64,000 bases of DNA. Source: Streptomycetaceae bacterium. GTDB taxonomy: Bacteria; Actinomycetota; Actinomycetes; Nanopelagicales; Nanopelagicaceae. The position numbers were made by a program, and so were the translations under genes. Shown piece by piece: positions 17,703-28,205 of the stretch. The stretch is taken from NCBI GenBank assembly GCA_027488575.1, contig JAIYBJ010000039.1, forward strand, positions 1 to 64,000. Reading direction: 5' to 3'. How positions within the stretch are numbered: the first letter of the stretch is position 1; each line of letters opens with the position of its first letter. The notes beneath the pieces were generated by a model. The model was given only the letters and a program-made list of their open reading frames with translations. It searched no databases and was not told the DNA's origin.

Positions 17703-19186
17703 TGAGTACCCGCTAATAGATTGGCTGCGTGTACAGCGCCGAGTACAGCAGCAGCTTTGTTTCTGCACTCTTGATTTTCAGATTCTGGATCTGAATCTGC
17801 AACGATTCCGGCACCTGCTTGAACGTAGGCTTTACCGTCATATAAAACTGCCGTACGAATTGCGATGCACGTATCAATGTTTCCAGTGAAATCGATATAG
17901 CCAATCGCTCCCCCGTAAATTGCGCGTCGGGTACTTTCATGTTCTTCAATAATCTGCATCGCACGTGGCTTTGGTGCACCAGATAGTGTGCCTGCTGGAA
18001 AAACAGCAAAGAGTGCATCTACGCAATTTGATCTTTCAGAAAGCGTTCCAGTTACCGTTGAAACGATATGCATAACGTGTGAATAACGTTCGATGTGCAT
18101 GAAGTCAATAACTTCAACACTTCCCGGTTCGCAGATTCGACCAAGATCATTGCGACCTAGATCCACAAGCATCAAGTGTTCTGCACGCTCTTTTGGGTCA
18201 GCCAGTAGCTCTTCTGCCAACTTTTTATCTATTTCAGGTGAAGCTGATCGCTTTCTGGTGCCCGCAATCGGATGAACCATTACCTCTTTTTGATTTACCT
18301 TCACGAGAGCTTCGGGGCTTGACCCAACAACACTGACACCATCGTTAAATTGGAATAGATACATATAAGGGCTTGGATTATGGAGTCGCAACATTCGATA
18401 CACATCAATTGGTTGTGCCTTCAACTCAAGACTAAATCGTTGTGAAAGAACAACTTGAAAAGCTTCTCCCGCCAAAATTTCTTCTTTTATTTCCTTGACT
18501 GATTGACGGTACTTATCTTGCGTTGTGTTTGAGTCAAAATCTGGAAAGGTGCGTGCCTCGAGTTCGCTGACAAATCCATCGAGTGGAGAATTTAATTCTT
18601 CCTGCATTCGATCGAGGCGAGCAACGCACTCGGCGTAGGCTTCATCAATACGATTATCACTGCCATCCCAGTTAATGGCGTTCGCAATAAGCGTCACAGT
18701 GCCATTGCTGTGATCCATCACTGCTAGATCACTAGTTAACATGAAGGCTAACTCTGGTAGCGGCAAATCTTTTGTTGCTGTGTTACCGATTTTTTCTAAT
18801 CTGCGCACAGTGTCATAACCCATGTAACCAACCAATCCGCCGGTCAACGGTGGTAAGCCTTCGATGACGGGTGACTTTAAATGAGATGCACTGATGCGAA
18901 GGGCTTGTAAAGGATCGATGCCTTGTGGAGCTCCCGCTGGATATGTTCCGATCCAGACTGCTGCGCCATCTTTTTCACTCAGTGTTGACTCCGTGCGAAC
19001 ACCGATAAATGAATAGCGTGACCATGCACCGCCATGTTCGGCGGATTCGAGCAAGAAAGTATTTGGGGCGCTCTTTGCGAGTTTGCGATAAATTCCGAGC
19101 GGAGTTTCGCCATCGGCTAATAACTTACGAGTTACCGGAATAACATTGTAATTACGTGCGTATTCGCGAAACTCTTCTAGCTTCAT
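17699..19186 (-). CDS. trpE: Anthranilate synthase component I
   Basis: Uses chorismate and ammonia (from TrpG, not in this window) to make anthranilate. It has 495 residues from the ATG at 19186, which overlaps the hisI stop as ATGA; an upstream in-frame start at 19213 would intrude into hisI. Seen: the LLES motif ([19 protein letters not shown]) involved in tryptophan feedback, and the chorismate-binding half with [36 protein letters not shown] and YGGAIGYI. Sensitivity to tryptophan is inferred from LLES. It opens the trp part of the fused his-trp run. Confidence 0.96.
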   Translation of the reverse strand: MKLEEFREYARNYNVIPVTRKLLADGETPLGIYRKLAKSAPNTFLLESAEHGGAWSRYSFIGVRTESTLSEKDGAAVWIGTYPAGAPQGIDPLQALRISASHLKSPVIEGLPPLTGGLVGYMGYDTVRRLEKIGNTATKDLPLPELAFMLTSDLAVMDHSNGTVTLIANAINWDGSDNRIDEAYAECVARLDRMQEELNSPLDGFVSELEARTFPDFDSNTTQDKYRQSVKEIKEEILAGEAFQVVLSQRFSLELKAQPIDVYRMLRLHNPSPYMYLFQFNDGVSVVGSSPEALVKVNQKEVMVHPIAGTRKRSASPEIDKKLAEELLADPKERAEHLMLVDLGRNDLGRICEPGSVEVIDFMHIERYSHVMHIVSTVTGTLSERSNCVDALFAVFPAGTLSGAPKPRAMQIIEEHESTRRAIYGGAIGYIDFTGNIDTCIAIRTAVLYDGKAYVQAGAGIVADSDPESENQECRNKAAAVLGAVHAANLLAGTQ

Positions 19187-19527
19187 CCCAGTTTTACCGG
19201 CTGATGAAAACAAGTTGTTTTACCCGTGTGACAAGCCGCTCCAATCTGTTCTACAGAAATGAGCAGAGCATCGCCATCGCAATCAAGTGCAAGTGAAAGA
19301 ACTTTTTGCGTATGACCTGAAGTAGCGCCCTTTACCCATAATTCATTTCGGGAACGCGACCAATAAGTTCCAGTTGCAGTTTCAATCATGTGAGCCAGCG
19401 CTTGTTGATTAACGTAGGCAAGCATCAATACTTCTTTAGTTTGCACGTCTTGTGCGATTGCAGGGATTAAGAGATTGGGATCTTTGAGCAAGGCTTTAAC
19501 ATCTTCAGATAATTGATAGCTGCTCAT
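19183..19527 (-). CDS. hisI: Phosphoribosyl-AMP cyclohydrolase
   Basis: Third step of histidine synthesis: opens the adenine ring of PR-AMP. It has 114 residues with no fused HisE domain. Seen: [25 protein letters not shown], and the metal ligands in [12 protein letters not shown] and [13 protein letters not shown] 17-nt junction TAGGGCAGAATTACGCC links the hisF stop and this ATG, and its CAGAAT could be a -10 box of a leaderless internal promoter for hisI-trp. It overlaps trpE by 4 nt. Confidence 0.95.
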   Translation of the reverse strand: MSSYQLSEDVKALLKDPNLLIPAIAQDVQTKEVLMLAYVNQQALAHMIETATGTYWSRSRNELWVKGATSGHTQKVLSLALDCDGDALLISVEQIGAACHTGKTTCFHQPVKLG

Positions 19528-19544
19528 GGCGTAATTCTGCCCTA
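19528..19544 (-). promoter_or_regulatory. 17-nt junction motif before hisI, shared with cruF
   Basis: TAGGGCAGAATTACGCC on the minus strand begins with the hisF stop TAG and ends right before the hisI ATG. The identical 17-mer lies at 60563-60579 before the CruF-like gene, again starting with the stop codon of the gene upstream. CAGAAT sits 6 nt before the start, where -10 boxes of leaderless promoters lie in this window. Confidence 0.5.
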
Positions 19545-20315
19545 AGAGTTATTAAGCGTGCGAATGGAATATCCAGCAGCGCTCAGATAGGACTTCACAT
19601 CACCAATTCTGTGAATCCCAAAGTGAAAAACACTCGCAGCGAGCAAGGCATCTGCGCCTGCATCGAGGGCGGCTGCAAAATCAGAGAGAGCACCCGCTCC
19701 TCCGCTAGCAATTAATGGAACTTTAGAAACGGATCTCACTGCAGAAATCATTCCAATGTCATAACCGGCGCGGGTTCCATCTGCATCCATTGAGTTGAGC
19801 AAAATTTCACCAACGCCGAGTGCGCACGCTTTCTCAACCCATTCAATCGCATCTACGCCAGAGCTTTCGCGTCCACCATGTGTTGTTACTTCAAATCCAG
19901 ATTCGGTACGCGCTCTCCTTGCATCCACAGAGAGCACAAGAACTTGCGAACCAAAACGATCAACGATTTCTGAGATGAGTTCTGGTCGCTTGAGTGCTGC
20001 AGTATTAATAGAAACTTTATCTGCCCCAGCGCGAAGTAATTGATTTACATCTTCTACGCTACGTATTCCGCCACCAACTGTTAGCGGAATAAAAACTTGT
20101 TCTGCAGTTCGTCTAACAACATCGAGAGTCGTATCGCGACCAGCTGAACTTGCCGAAATGTCCAAAAACGTTAGCTCATCAACACCTTCGGATCCATACA
20201 GCGATGCCATTTCAACTGGATCTCCGGCATCAACTAAATCGGTGAAGTTAACTCCTTTAACAACGCGGCCATCGGTGACATCGAGGCACGCAATGATGCG
20301 AACTGAAAGCGTCAT
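19542..20315 (-). CDS. hisF: Imidazole glycerol phosphate synthase, cyclase subunit
   Basis: With HisH it turns PRFAR and ammonia into imidazole glycerol phosphate and AICAR. It has 257 residues. Seen: [20 protein letters not shown] with the first catalytic Asp, [11 protein letters not shown], a second Asp region [17 protein letters not shown], and [10 protein letters not shown]. The repeated half-barrel phosphate sites are intact. Its start overlaps the priA stop (ATGA). Confidence 0.97.
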   Translation of the reverse strand: MTLSVRIIACLDVTDGRVVKGVNFTDLVDAGDPVEMASLYGSEGVDELTFLDISASSAGRDTTLDVVRRTAEQVFIPLTVGGGIRSVEDVNQLLRAGADKVSINTAALKRPELISEIVDRFGSQVLVLSVDARRARTESGFEVTTHGGRESSGVDAIEWVEKACALGVGEILLNSMDADGTRAGYDIGMISAVRSVSKVPLIASGGAGALSDFAAALDAGADALLAASVFHFGIHRIGDVKSYLSAAGYSIRTLNNS

Positions 20316-21037
20316 CGACGACTCACTTCTAGAGCTTGCTCCAATGTGAATGCCCCGGCGTAAAGCGCTTTGCCAATAATTGCACCTTCAACTCCGAGGC
20401 TTCGAAGCGCAGCTAAACTTTCAATGTCCGTTAAGTTAGAGACTCCCCCACTTGCAACAACAGGGGCTTTCGTTACTGCGCACACACTCTTTAACAATTC
20501 AAGATTTGGTCCGGCTAATGTTCCATCTTTAGTCACATCAGTAACGACGTAACGCGCACAACCATCTTTATCCAATCGCTCGATAGTTTCGAATAAATCT
20601 CCACCATCTCGAGTCCATCCACGAGCAGATAAAACTCGACCGCGAACGTCGAGTCCTACTGCAATACGATCACCGAACTCTGCAATAACGCGTGATGTCC
20701 ACTCAGGATTTTCAAGGGCCGCGGTTCCTAAATTCACTCGAGTGCAACCTGTTGCAAGAGCCTTACGCAAAGATTCGTCATCCCTGATACCACCAGATAA
20801 TTCAACTTTGATATCCAGGGCCCCAATTACATCAACAAGTAATTCGGCGTTGCTGCCAATACCAAATGCTGCATCAAGATCTACGAGGTGAATCCATTCG
20901 GCGCCTGAGTTTTGAAAATCAAGAGCAGCATCAAGTGGTAAACCATAGGTAGTTTCTTTACTCAATTCGCCTTGCACCAGACGAACTGCTTTGCCATCTT
21001 TAACATCAACGGCAGGCAATAGTTCTAGGTAGCTCAT
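20312..21037 (-). CDS. priA: Bifunctional HisA/TrpF isomerase PriA
   Basis: Isomerises ProFAR in histidine synthesis, and in actinobacteria also phosphoribosylanthranilate in tryptophan synthesis. It has 241 residues. Seen: [19 protein letters not shown] with the general-base Asp near residue 10, [11 protein letters not shown], and [18 protein letters not shown] with the second catalytic Asp. The dual role is inferred from the actinobacterial family and from the lack of any trpF here although his and trp genes are joined. A HisA-only enzyme with trpF elsewhere is the alternative. Confidence 0.9.
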   Translation of the reverse strand: MSYLELLPAVDVKDGKAVRLVQGELSKETTYGLPLDAALDFQNSGAEWIHLVDLDAAFGIGSNAELLVDVIGALDIKVELSGGIRDDESLRKALATGCTRVNLGTAALENPEWTSRVIAEFGDRIAVGLDVRGRVLSARGWTRDGGDLFETIERLDKDGCARYVVTDVTKDGTLAGPNLELLKSVCAVTKAPVVASGGVSNLTDIESLAALRSLGVEGAIIGKALYAGAFTLEQALEVSRR

Positions 21038-21627
21038 AATCGGTCACTCCAATTAGCAATCAAAGTTAAGCCAGCTCGACCAGATTTCTCTGGATGAAAT
21101 TGAGTTGCACATAATGGGCCATCTTCTGCAGCAGATAGAAACTTTTCACCGTGCGTGGTCCACGCTTGCGATGTTCCGACAGATTTTTTGGCAGCGTATG
21201 AGTGCACGAAGTAGAAAGATTCTTTTTCTATCCCCTTAAACAATTGTGTTGGACCTGTGATCTCAACTGTATTCCAACCCATGTGGGGAAGAATTGGTGC
21301 ATCTAACTGGCTAACTTCGCCCTGCCAGATTCCGATTCCTTTATGGTTGCCGTGTTCTAAGCCATCGCTAAAGAGAATCTGCATACCGATACAAATTCCA
21401 ATTGTTGGTTTTCCGGCACGGGTTCTTTCACGGATTACTTCTGCTGCACTGATTTTATTTATTCCATCCATACATGCAGCGAATGCTCCGACCCCTGGAA
21501 CAACTAACCCATCAGCTTTTAATGCAACGTCTAAGTCAGATGTAATTTCTACTTCGTGACCAGTTGTAGCAAATGCGCGTTGGGCGGACCTTAAGTTTCC
21601 AGATCCGTAATCCAAGATTGCTATCAA
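21034..21627 (-). CDS. hisH: Imidazole glycerol phosphate synthase, glutaminase subunit
   Basis: Glutamine amidotransferase that feeds ammonia to HisF. It has 197 residues. Seen: N-terminal [14 protein letters not shown], the nucleophile Cys in [10 protein letters not shown] near residue 80, and the His-Glu pair in TQFHPEKSG near residue 178. It overlaps hisB and priA by 4 nt each, so HisH and HisF output is coupled. Confidence 0.97.
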   Translation of the reverse strand: MIAILDYGSGNLRSAQRAFATTGHEVEITSDLDVALKADGLVVPGVGAFAACMDGINKISAAEVIRERTRAGKPTIGICIGMQILFSDGLEHGNHKGIGIWQGEVSQLDAPILPHMGWNTVEITGPTQLFKGIEKESFYFVHSYAAKKSVGTSQAWTTHGEKFLSAAEDGPLCATQFHPEKSGRAGLTLIANWSDRL

Positions 21628-22208
21628 AGAACGCCCTTTGTAGATGGAACACCAGTGACACGTGCATCGAGTGAAACAGCATCACGCAACGCACGAGCAA
21701 CAGCTTTGAATTGCGCTTCAAAGACGTGGTGAGCATTGCGACCTTCAAGAACTCTGATGTGCAGAGCAATTCTTGCTTCGGCAACAATTGATTCCCAGAT
21801 GTGCTTGCCAAGTGTTGTATCAAAGGTTCCGATTAGTTCAACAATCTCTGGTTGACGGTGCACCAAATAAGGGCGACCTGAAAGATCTACTGCAGCCTGA
21901 ACAAGAACTTCATCAAGTGGAACCATGGCGTCCCCAAAGCGGCGGATCCCTGATTTGTCACCGAGAGCTTCGCGAAGTGCTTGTCCGAATGCAAGGGATG
22001 TGTCTTCGACAGTGTGGTGTGAATCAACATCAATATCACCAGTTGTTTTCACTGTGAGATCAAAACCTGAGTGCTTTCCTAATTGCGAAAGCATGTGATC
22101 GAAGAATGCAACACCTGTATCAACAGAGATTTTTCCCTGTCCATCGAGATTTAGATCTACAAGAACGCTTGATTCTTTCGTTGTACGTTCTACGCGTGCA
22201 CTTCTCAT
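21624..22208 (-). CDS. hisB: Imidazoleglycerol-phosphate dehydratase
   Basis: Manganese enzyme that dehydrates IGP to imidazole acetol phosphate. It has 194 residues, monofunctional (no phosphatase domain). Seen: FFDHMLSQLGKHSGFDL and the two His-rich metal motifs DSHHTVEDTSLAFG and RNAHHVFEAQFKAVARAL. A ribosome site AAGGGG lies about 9 nt before the ATG, and 23 nt separate it from hisC. Confidence 0.97.
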   Translation of the reverse strand: MRSARVERTTKESSVLVDLNLDGQGKISVDTGVAFFDHMLSQLGKHSGFDLTVKTTGDIDVDSHHTVEDTSLAFGQALREALGDKSGIRRFGDAMVPLDEVLVQAAVDLSGRPYLVHRQPEIVELIGTFDTTLGKHIWESIVAEARIALHIRVLEGRNAHHVFEAQFKAVARALRDAVSLDARVTGVPSTKGVL

Positions 22209-22231
22209 TATTCGATCCCCTTCACTTATCT

Positions 22232-23326
22232 TTATCTGTTGAGCACATCTTTAAGAGCAGAGATGAACTTCTTATTTTCAGCTTTGTTGCCGATGGTGAC
22301 ACGCAAATAGCCTTCGAGGCCCACATCGCGAATGAGAACCCCTTTATCGAGCAAATCTTTCCATACATCTGCACTCGCTCGCTTGAATCCCGAAAAGAGC
22401 AAGAAATTGGAGCAACTTGGAACTACTTCAAGGCCTAATTGATCCATCTGGCTCGCCACATCTTCACGAGCTGCAATTAATCCTTGAACCGTTGCCAAGA
22501 GTTCGTCGCTAAATTCAAGTGCTGCACTGGCTGCGACTTGAGTCAGTGCACTGAGGTGATACGGAAGACGAACTAGGCGCATTGCATCGATAACAGAAGG
22601 GTGGGCAACTAAATAACCAACACGTGCACCAGCAAAAGCAAAAGCCTTGCTCATGGTTCTGATGACAACAATGTTTGGATACTTTTCTATCAAAGTCACT
22701 GCTGATTTTTCGGATGAAAACTCCGCATAGGCTTCATCAATTACAAGTAATCCGCCAACAGATTTAGCACTGCGCGCAAGGTTTTCGATTTCACCAATGA
22801 GCACTGCGCTTCCGGTCGGGTTATTGGGAGTTGTTACAAAGGTAAGTGCCGGCCTGAGAGATTCAATCTGCGCAATTGCTGCATCACAATCTAATGTGAA
22901 GTCTTTACGACGAGTGCCATCAATCCACGGTGTAGCAGTGACTTTTGCAATCAAAGGATGCATCGAATAAGACGGTGTAAATCCAAGGGCGGACTTGCGC
23001 CCAAAGGCTAGGAAAATGGATTGGATTATTTCGTTACTGCCATTTGCGGCCCACACATTTGAAATATCAATTGATGTTGCAGATTGAGAGTTGATGTAGG
23101 AAGCAAGTGCTGTGCGCAGCGCCGTTGCTTCGCGATCTGGATAGCGATTGAGTTGCTCACCAATTGCGCTTACTCGATCGGCTATCGCCTTAATAAGGGC
23201 AGGTGATGGCGAAAATGGATTTTCATTTGTATTGAGGGATGCTTCAGCACTTACTTGCGGAGCGCCGTACGGCGACATCGGAACTAGTTCGTCGCGAAGC
23301 GGTAACCATTGTGGCCATGTACTCAT
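22232..23326 (-). CDS. hisC: Histidinol-phosphate aminotransferase
   Basis: Class-II-like PLP aminotransferase converting imidazole acetol phosphate to histidinol phosphate. It has 364 residues. Seen: LNTNENPFSPSPALIKAI, VTTPNNPTGS, LLVIDEAYAEFS and the PLP lysine in RTMSKAFAFAGARVGY near residue 230. In related organisms this family may also act on aromatic amino acids, but the his context makes HisC the clear call. Its start overlaps the hisD stop. Confidence 0.95.
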   Translation of the reverse strand: MSTWPQWLPLRDELVPMSPYGAPQVSAEASLNTNENPFSPSPALIKAIADRVSAIGEQLNRYPDREATALRTALASYINSQSATSIDISNVWAANGSNEIIQSIFLAFGRKSALGFTPSYSMHPLIAKVTATPWIDGTRRKDFTLDCDAAIAQIESLRPALTFVTTPNNPTGSAVLIGEIENLARSAKSVGGLLVIDEAYAEFSSEKSAVTLIEKYPNIVVIRTMSKAFAFAGARVGYLVAHPSVIDAMRLVRLPYHLSALTQVAASAALEFSDELLATVQGLIAAREDVASQMDQLGLEVVPSCSNFLLFSGFKRASADVWKDLLDKGVLIRDVGLEGYLRVTIGNKAENKKFISALKDVLNR

Positions 23327-24639
23327 GACGAACTCTTGTCTTCAAAGCGAACGCTCATTGCTTCACCATGCGCAGGCAGATCCTCTGATTTTGCAAGCGT
23401 GATGACAGTTGGTGCAATGTCAGTAAATGCTTTCTCGTTGTATTCGATGAAGTGCAACCCACGCAAGAAAGTTTGTACTGATAAACCACTTGAGTGACAT
23501 GCGCACCCACCCGTAGGCAGCACGTGATTAGAACCTGCTGAGTAATCACCCAGTGAAACAGGAGAAAATCGACCGATAAAGACAGCGCCAGCGTTTCTTA
23601 TCTGCTGGGCATCTTGTGCGCTATTTTTTGTTTGAATCTCTAGGTGCTCTGCCGCGTACGCGTTTGCTACTTCAAGACCGTGTTCTGTGGAATCAACCAA
23701 TACGCAGGCAGATTGAATTCCAGTTAAAGCTTCTTTAATGCGCGCCGAGTGTTTGGTGCGAGGCACCCGAACAGATAGTTCTTTCTGGACATCATCAATT
23801 AGCTTTTCACTATTTGTAATCAAAACTGCTGCAGCAATTACGTCGTGCTCTGCTTGGCTGATCAAATCCGCTGCCACATCAGCTGCAATCGCGGTCTCAT
23901 CTGCAACGATTGCAATTTCGGTAGGACCTGCCTCTGAATCAATTCCGATGATTCCACGGAGCGCACGTTTAGCAGCGGCTACATAAATATTTCCAGGTCC
24001 TGTAACGAGGTCGCATTTTTCACAGAGGTTTTCCATCCCGTATGCAAAGAGTGCAATAGCTTGTGCTCCCCCAACTGCGTACACCTCGGTGATACCGAGT
24101 AATTCGCAGGTAGCAAGAATTGTTGGGTGCGGTAAACCACCGAAGTCGCTCTGCGGAGGAGATGCAATTGCAATGCTCTGGACTTGTGCAATCTGTGCTG
24201 GAATCACATTCATCATGACGCTACTTGGATAAACGGCGCGCCCGCCTGGCACATACAAACCGACACGGTCAACGGGAATCCACTTTTCGGTAACACTGCC
24301 ACCATCGACTACGCGTGTAGTTGTTTCGCCACGTTGTTGATCGTTGTGCACTTTTCTAATGCGCTCTGCAGATATTTCTAGTGCCGCACGAATCTTCGGG
24401 TCTAACTCTGAAAGAGCTTTTGTCAGTTCTGCGCGTGGAACTTTAATTGATACAGGAGCAATGCCATCGAACTCTTTTGAAAGAGCGATGAGATCACTTT
24501 CGTTTCCATTCTTTACTCGAGCCAGAATCGGTTCAATTAATTTCATCGCTTTTGCAACATCGAGTGTTGCGCGCGGAATGATCTGTGTGTATCCAGCTTT
24601 GGATAGGCGTTGACCACGAAGGTCGACCAAACGCATCAT
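23323..24639 (-). CDS. hisD: Histidinol dehydrogenase
   Basis: Zinc enzyme that oxidises histidinol to histidine in two NAD-dependent steps. It has 438 residues. Seen: YVPGGRAVYPSSVMMNVIPAQ, the EAGPTEIAIVADE segment, and the zinc and catalytic region AEHLEIQTKNS and GDYSAGSNHVLPTGG. There are two consecutive ATG codons at the start; the second (24636) is equally possible. It is the first gene of the his-trp run; 53 nt separate it from dnaE and I see no attenuator or His-rich leader peptide there. Confidence 0.97.
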   Translation of the reverse strand: MMRLVDLRGQRLSKAGYTQIIPRATLDVAKAMKLIEPILARVKNGNESDLIALSKEFDGIAPVSIKVPRAELTKALSELDPKIRAALEISAERIRKVHNDQQRGETTTRVVDGGSVTEKWIPVDRVGLYVPGGRAVYPSSVMMNVIPAQIAQVQSIAIASPPQSDFGGLPHPTILATCELLGITEVYAVGGAQAIALFAYGMENLCEKCDLVTGPGNIYVAAAKRALRGIIGIDSEAGPTEIAIVADETAIAADVAADLISQAEHDVIAAAVLITNSEKLIDDVQKELSVRVPRTKHSARIKEALTGIQSACVLVDSTEHGLEVANAYAAEHLEIQTKNSAQDAQQIRNAGAVFIGRFSPVSLGDYSAGSNHVLPTGGCACHSSGLSVQTFLRGLHFIEYNEKAFTDIAPTVITLAKSEDLPAHGEAMSVRFEDKSSS

Positions 24640-24692
24640 TGGCGTGCCTCACACTGTCTCAAGAGATCGGTTTGCTGGAATACCGAATTCTA

Positions 24693-27600
24693 CTAGCCCT
24701 GAAGGCAGTTAGGCCCGAGAATTGATTTCAGGTCAGCGCTGAGAGATGGTGATGACGTAATCAAAGTCTCCAATTTCATGACTGTTCGCATTCCATTTTC
24801 ATCCAAATGTAAATGAACTTCGCGCTTTCCAGGGTGTGAACGAAGTATCTCTTTCATGCGATCAACAACGGGTGGCGTGCATTGATTGATTGGAAGAGTA
24901 ATAACGAGCGGACCAGTTGGCGCGGCACTGACATCAGCGCTCTTCATTTCAAGGGCTGTAAACCGAAGTTGATCTTCACGCTTATCAACTCGGCCACGGA
25001 TTAAGACAATTCGATCTTCGGTAAGGGTTAAGGCGTATTGGTTGTAAGTATTTGAAAAGAACAAAGCTTCAAGAGAGCCTTCAAGATCCTCAATTGTTAC
25101 AACGGCCCATGATGCGCCTTGTCTGGTGACTTTTCGTGTAACCGATGTAATCAATCCGCCAATAGTGACAATCTGATCGTGGTGTCCACCATCATCTAGC
25201 AATTCACTGATGGATAAGTCAGTACCTGCACGCAAAACATGTTCCACGCCTAGTAGCGGATGATCTGAAACGTAGAGTCCAAGCATCTCTCTTTCATACG
25301 AGAGCAACATTGCTTTTTCCCATTCACCTTCAGGAATATCTAGTGCAACATTTGATACTGAAGTCGCTGATTCTCCCCCGAACAAATCGAATTGCCCGAT
25401 TGCTTCTGCGCGCTTTGTTTCAATAACTGAATCGATTGCTTCTAGATAAACCGCCATCAAACCTTTACGAGTGTGACCTAGCGAATCGAAGGCTCCGGCC
25501 TTGATCAGCGATTCAATAGTTTTCTTATTGCACACTTGCGCATCAACTTTAGCTAGGAAATCTCCAAAAGATTGGTAGCGACCTTTTGCATCACGTCCAC
25601 TCTTAATAGATGCAACAACACCTTCGCCAACGTTTCTGATTGCAGCAAGTCCGAATCTGATATCTGTTCCGCGTGGTGTGTATTCGGCATCTGATTCGTT
25701 GACATCCGGTGGAAGAACTTGAATACCCATGCGTCGGCACTCGCTCAAATAGAGTGCGGACTTGTCTTTGTCATCTCGCACTGATGTAAGAAGAGCTGCC
25801 ATATATTCAGTTGGATAGTTAGCTTTGAGGTATGCGGTCCAATAAGAAACAACACCGTAACCAGCACTGTGGGCTCTGTTAAACGCGTAATCAGAGAACG
25901 GAATAAGAACATCCCAGAGACGTTTGATGGCAGCATTGCCAAAACCATTTGCCTTCATACCCGCTTCGAAGGGAACGTACTCTTTATCAAGAATTTCTTT
26001 GTTCTTCTTACCCATCGCTTTACGCAATAAATCTGCTCGTCCAAGAGAGAAGCCCGCAACTTTTTGTGCAATGGCCATAACTTGTTCCTGGTAAACAATC
26101 AGACCATAGGTATCACCCAAAATCTCATTAAGGACTTCAGATAATTCTGCGTGAATTGGCTCGACAGGTTTGCGTTTATTTTTTCTATCCGCGTAGTTGT
26201 TATGCGCATTTTCACCCATTGGGCCTGGGCGATACAGCGCGATCACGGCTGAAATATCTTGGAAAGAATCCGGTGACATGCTGCGCAGTAGTGCGCGCAT
26301 TGGACCACCATCTAGCTGAAAAACTCCCAAGGTGTCTCCGCGAGAGAGAAGTTCGAATGTTTTCTTATCATCGAGTGTGAGATCTTCAAGAACAATATCT
26401 ACGCCCTTATTTGCTTTGATGTTCAAAAGTGCATCATCTAAGACTGAAAGATTTCGAAGGCCCAAGAAATCCATCTTGAGTAAGCCCGTTGCTTCGCACG
26501 CGCCCATATCAAATTGCGTGATGATGGAGCCATCTGCTTCACGACGATGAATTGGAATTACATCCAAGAGAGGTTCGCGCGAGAGAATTACACCCGCTGC
26601 GTGAACACCCCATTGCCGTTTCAATCCTTCAAGGCCCATTGCAGTATCAACTACCGTCTTTGAATCAGGATCACTTTCGTAGAGAGTTCTAAACTCCCCT
26701 GCTTCTGAATATCGATCATTGCTTGGATCAAATACGCCAGCGAGTGAAATATCTTTACCCATAACTGAGGGTGGCAGCGCTTTAGTTAGTTTTTCACCGA
26801 TTGCATATGGATATCCGAGTACACGTGTGGAGTCCTTAATGGCTTGTTTAGATTTAATGGTGCCATAAGTAATGATCTGTGCAACGCGGTCTTCGCCGTA
26901 CTTTGTTGTTGCATAGCGAATCATTTCGCTTCGACGACGCTCATCGAAGTCCAAGTCAATATCTGGCATCGAAATACGTTCTGGATTTAAGAATCGCTCA
27001 AAGAGCAATCCATGCTCGAGTGGATCAAGACCTGTAATGCCGAGTGCGTATGCGACTAAGGAACCTGCGGCCGATCCACGGCCCGGGCCAACACGGATTC
27101 CAACTCTCTTTGCATGTGTAACAAGGTCTGCAACAACAAGGAAGTAACCAGGAAATCCCATCTTGATCATGACATCTAATTCATATTTCAAACGCGCGCG
27201 ATGTTCATCAGTAACTCGCGCACCCATGCGCTCTAACAATCCGCGTTCGGATTCTTTGATCAGCCATGAGTCTTCTGTTTCGCCCACAGGCACTTCAAAG
27301 CGTGGAAGTAAATTCTCGCCTTCGCGCAGCGTGACATTGCATCGTTCGGCGATCAAGAGGGTGTTATCGCAACTTTCGGGGATTTCCTTAAAGAGCTCAC
27401 GCATCTGCGCAGGTGTCTTTAGATAGAACTCATCGTTATCAAATTTAAATCTCTTAGGGTCTGCAAGGGTAGATCCTGATTGCACGCACAAAAGAGCTTC
27501 ATGGGATCGCGCATCTTCGTTAAATGTGTAGTGCAAGTCATTTGTAGCAAGTAGCGGCAATCCAAGTTCTTTGCCGAGTTTGAGTAAATCTGCTTTTACA

Positions 27601-28187
27601 CGAGATTCAATATCGATACCGTGATCCATTATTTCGAGAAAAAAGTTTTCGGCGCCGAAAATATCGCGGTAATCAGATGCAGCCGCCATCGCCTCTTTGA
27701 AAGCGCCCATACGAAGACGCGTTTGAATTTCACCGCCAGGACACCCTGTGGTTGCTATCAACCCTTTTGAATAACGAGTGAGTAACTCTCGATCCATACG
27801 TGGTTTGTAGTAATAGCCTTCGAGGGATGCAAGAGATGAAAGCTTAAAAAGATTTGAAAGACCTTCGTTGTTTTCAGCCAAGATGGTCATGTGCGTATAT
27901 GCGCCGCCACCAGAGACATCATCTTCTCCGCCATCAGCCCACTTCACTCGTTTTTTCTCAAAGCGAGATTCGGGCGCAACGTAGGCTTCAATACCAATGA
28001 TTGGTTTAACGCCAACCTTTTTTGCTTGTTTGTAAAAATCAAAGGCACCGAAAACATTGCCGTGATCTGTCATAGCAATTGCCGGCATTTCTTGGCGCGC
28101 TACTTCGGCGACAAGATCTGCAACGCGCGCAGCGCCATCGAGCATTGAGTACTCGGTGTGAACGTGAAGGTGGGCAAAAGAGGACAT
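24693..28187 (-). CDS. dnaE: DNA polymerase III alpha subunit (replicative)
   Basis: Main chromosome replication polymerase, 1164 residues. Seen: N-terminal PHP domain FAHLHVHTEYSMLDGAAR; the palm catalytic motif RISMPDIDLDFDERRRSEMI near residue 400; GPGRGSAAGSLVAYALG; a helix-hairpin-helix and OB-fold (IVTIGGLITSVTRKVTRQG) near the C-terminus. It is the DnaE1 type, distinct from DnaE2 at 52-55 kb. TAATCT lies 8 nt before the ATG with no ribosome site, suggesting a leaderless transcript. It follows the RluA-type gene by 18 nt. Confidence 0.97.
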   Translation of the reverse strand: MSSFAHLHVHTEYSMLDGAARVADLVAEVARQEMPAIAMTDHGNVFGAFDFYKQAKKVGVKPIIGIEAYVAPESRFEKKRVKWADGGEDDVSGGGAYTHMTILAENNEGLSNLFKLSSLASLEGYYYKPRMDRELLTRYSKGLIATTGCPGGEIQTRLRMGAFKEAMAAASDYRDIFGAENFFLEIMDHGIDIESRVKADLLKLGKELGLPLLATNDLHYTFNEDARSHEALLCVQSGSTLADPKRFKFDNDEFYLKTPAQMRELFKEIPESCDNTLLIAERCNVTLREGENLLPRFEVPVGETEDSWLIKESERGLLERMGARVTDEHRARLKYELDVMIKMGFPGYFLVVADLVTHAKRVGIRVGPGRGSAAGSLVAYALGITGLDPLEHGLLFERFLNPERISMPDIDLDFDERRRSEMIRYATTKYGEDRVAQIITYGTIKSKQAIKDSTRVLGYPYAIGEKLTKALPPSVMGKDISLAGVFDPSNDRYSEAGEFRTLYESDPDSKTVVDTAMGLEGLKRQWGVHAAGVILSREPLLDVIPIHRREADGSIITQFDMGACEATGLLKMDFLGLRNLSVLDDALLNIKANKGVDIVLEDLTLDDKKTFELLSRGDTLGVFQLDGGPMRALLRSMSPDSFQDISAVIALYRPGPMGENAHNNYADRKNKRKPVEPIHAELSEVLNEILGDTYGLIVYQEQVMAIAQKVAGFSLGRADLLRKAMGKKNKEILDKEYVPFEAGMKANGFGNAAIKRLWDVLIPFSDYAFNRAHSAGYGVVSYWTAYLKANYPTEYMAALLTSVRDDKDKSALYLSECRRMGIQVLPPDVNESDAEYTPRGTDIRFGLAAIRNVGEGVVASIKSGRDAKGRYQSFGDFLAKVDAQVCNKKTIESLIKAGAFDSLGHTRKGLMAVYLEAIDSVIETKRAEAIGQFDLFGGESATSVSNVALDIPEGEWEKAMLLSYEREMLGLYVSDHPLLGVEHVLRAGTDLSISELLDDGGHHDQIVTIGGLITSVTRKVTRQGASWAVVTIEDLEGSLEALFFSNTYNQYALTLTEDRIVLIRGRVDKREDQLRFTALEMKSADVSAAPTGPLVITLPINQCTPPVVDRMKEILRSHPGKREVHLHLDENGMRTVMKLETLITSSPSLSADLKSILGPNCLQG

Positions 28188-28195
28188 CGGTGGTG

Positions 28196-28201
28196 AGATT
28201 A
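28196..28201 (-). promoter_or_regulatory. -10 box of a leaderless dnaE promoter
   Basis: TAATCT on the minus strand ends 8 nt before the dnaE ATG, in the 18-nt gap after the RluA-type gene. No ribosome binding site is present in that gap. Confidence 0.45.
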
Positions 28202-28205
28202 GTCG

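Noticed and set aside
24640..24692. Histidine attenuator or leader peptide before hisD
   Set aside because: The 53-nt gap has no run of His codons and no alternative hairpins.
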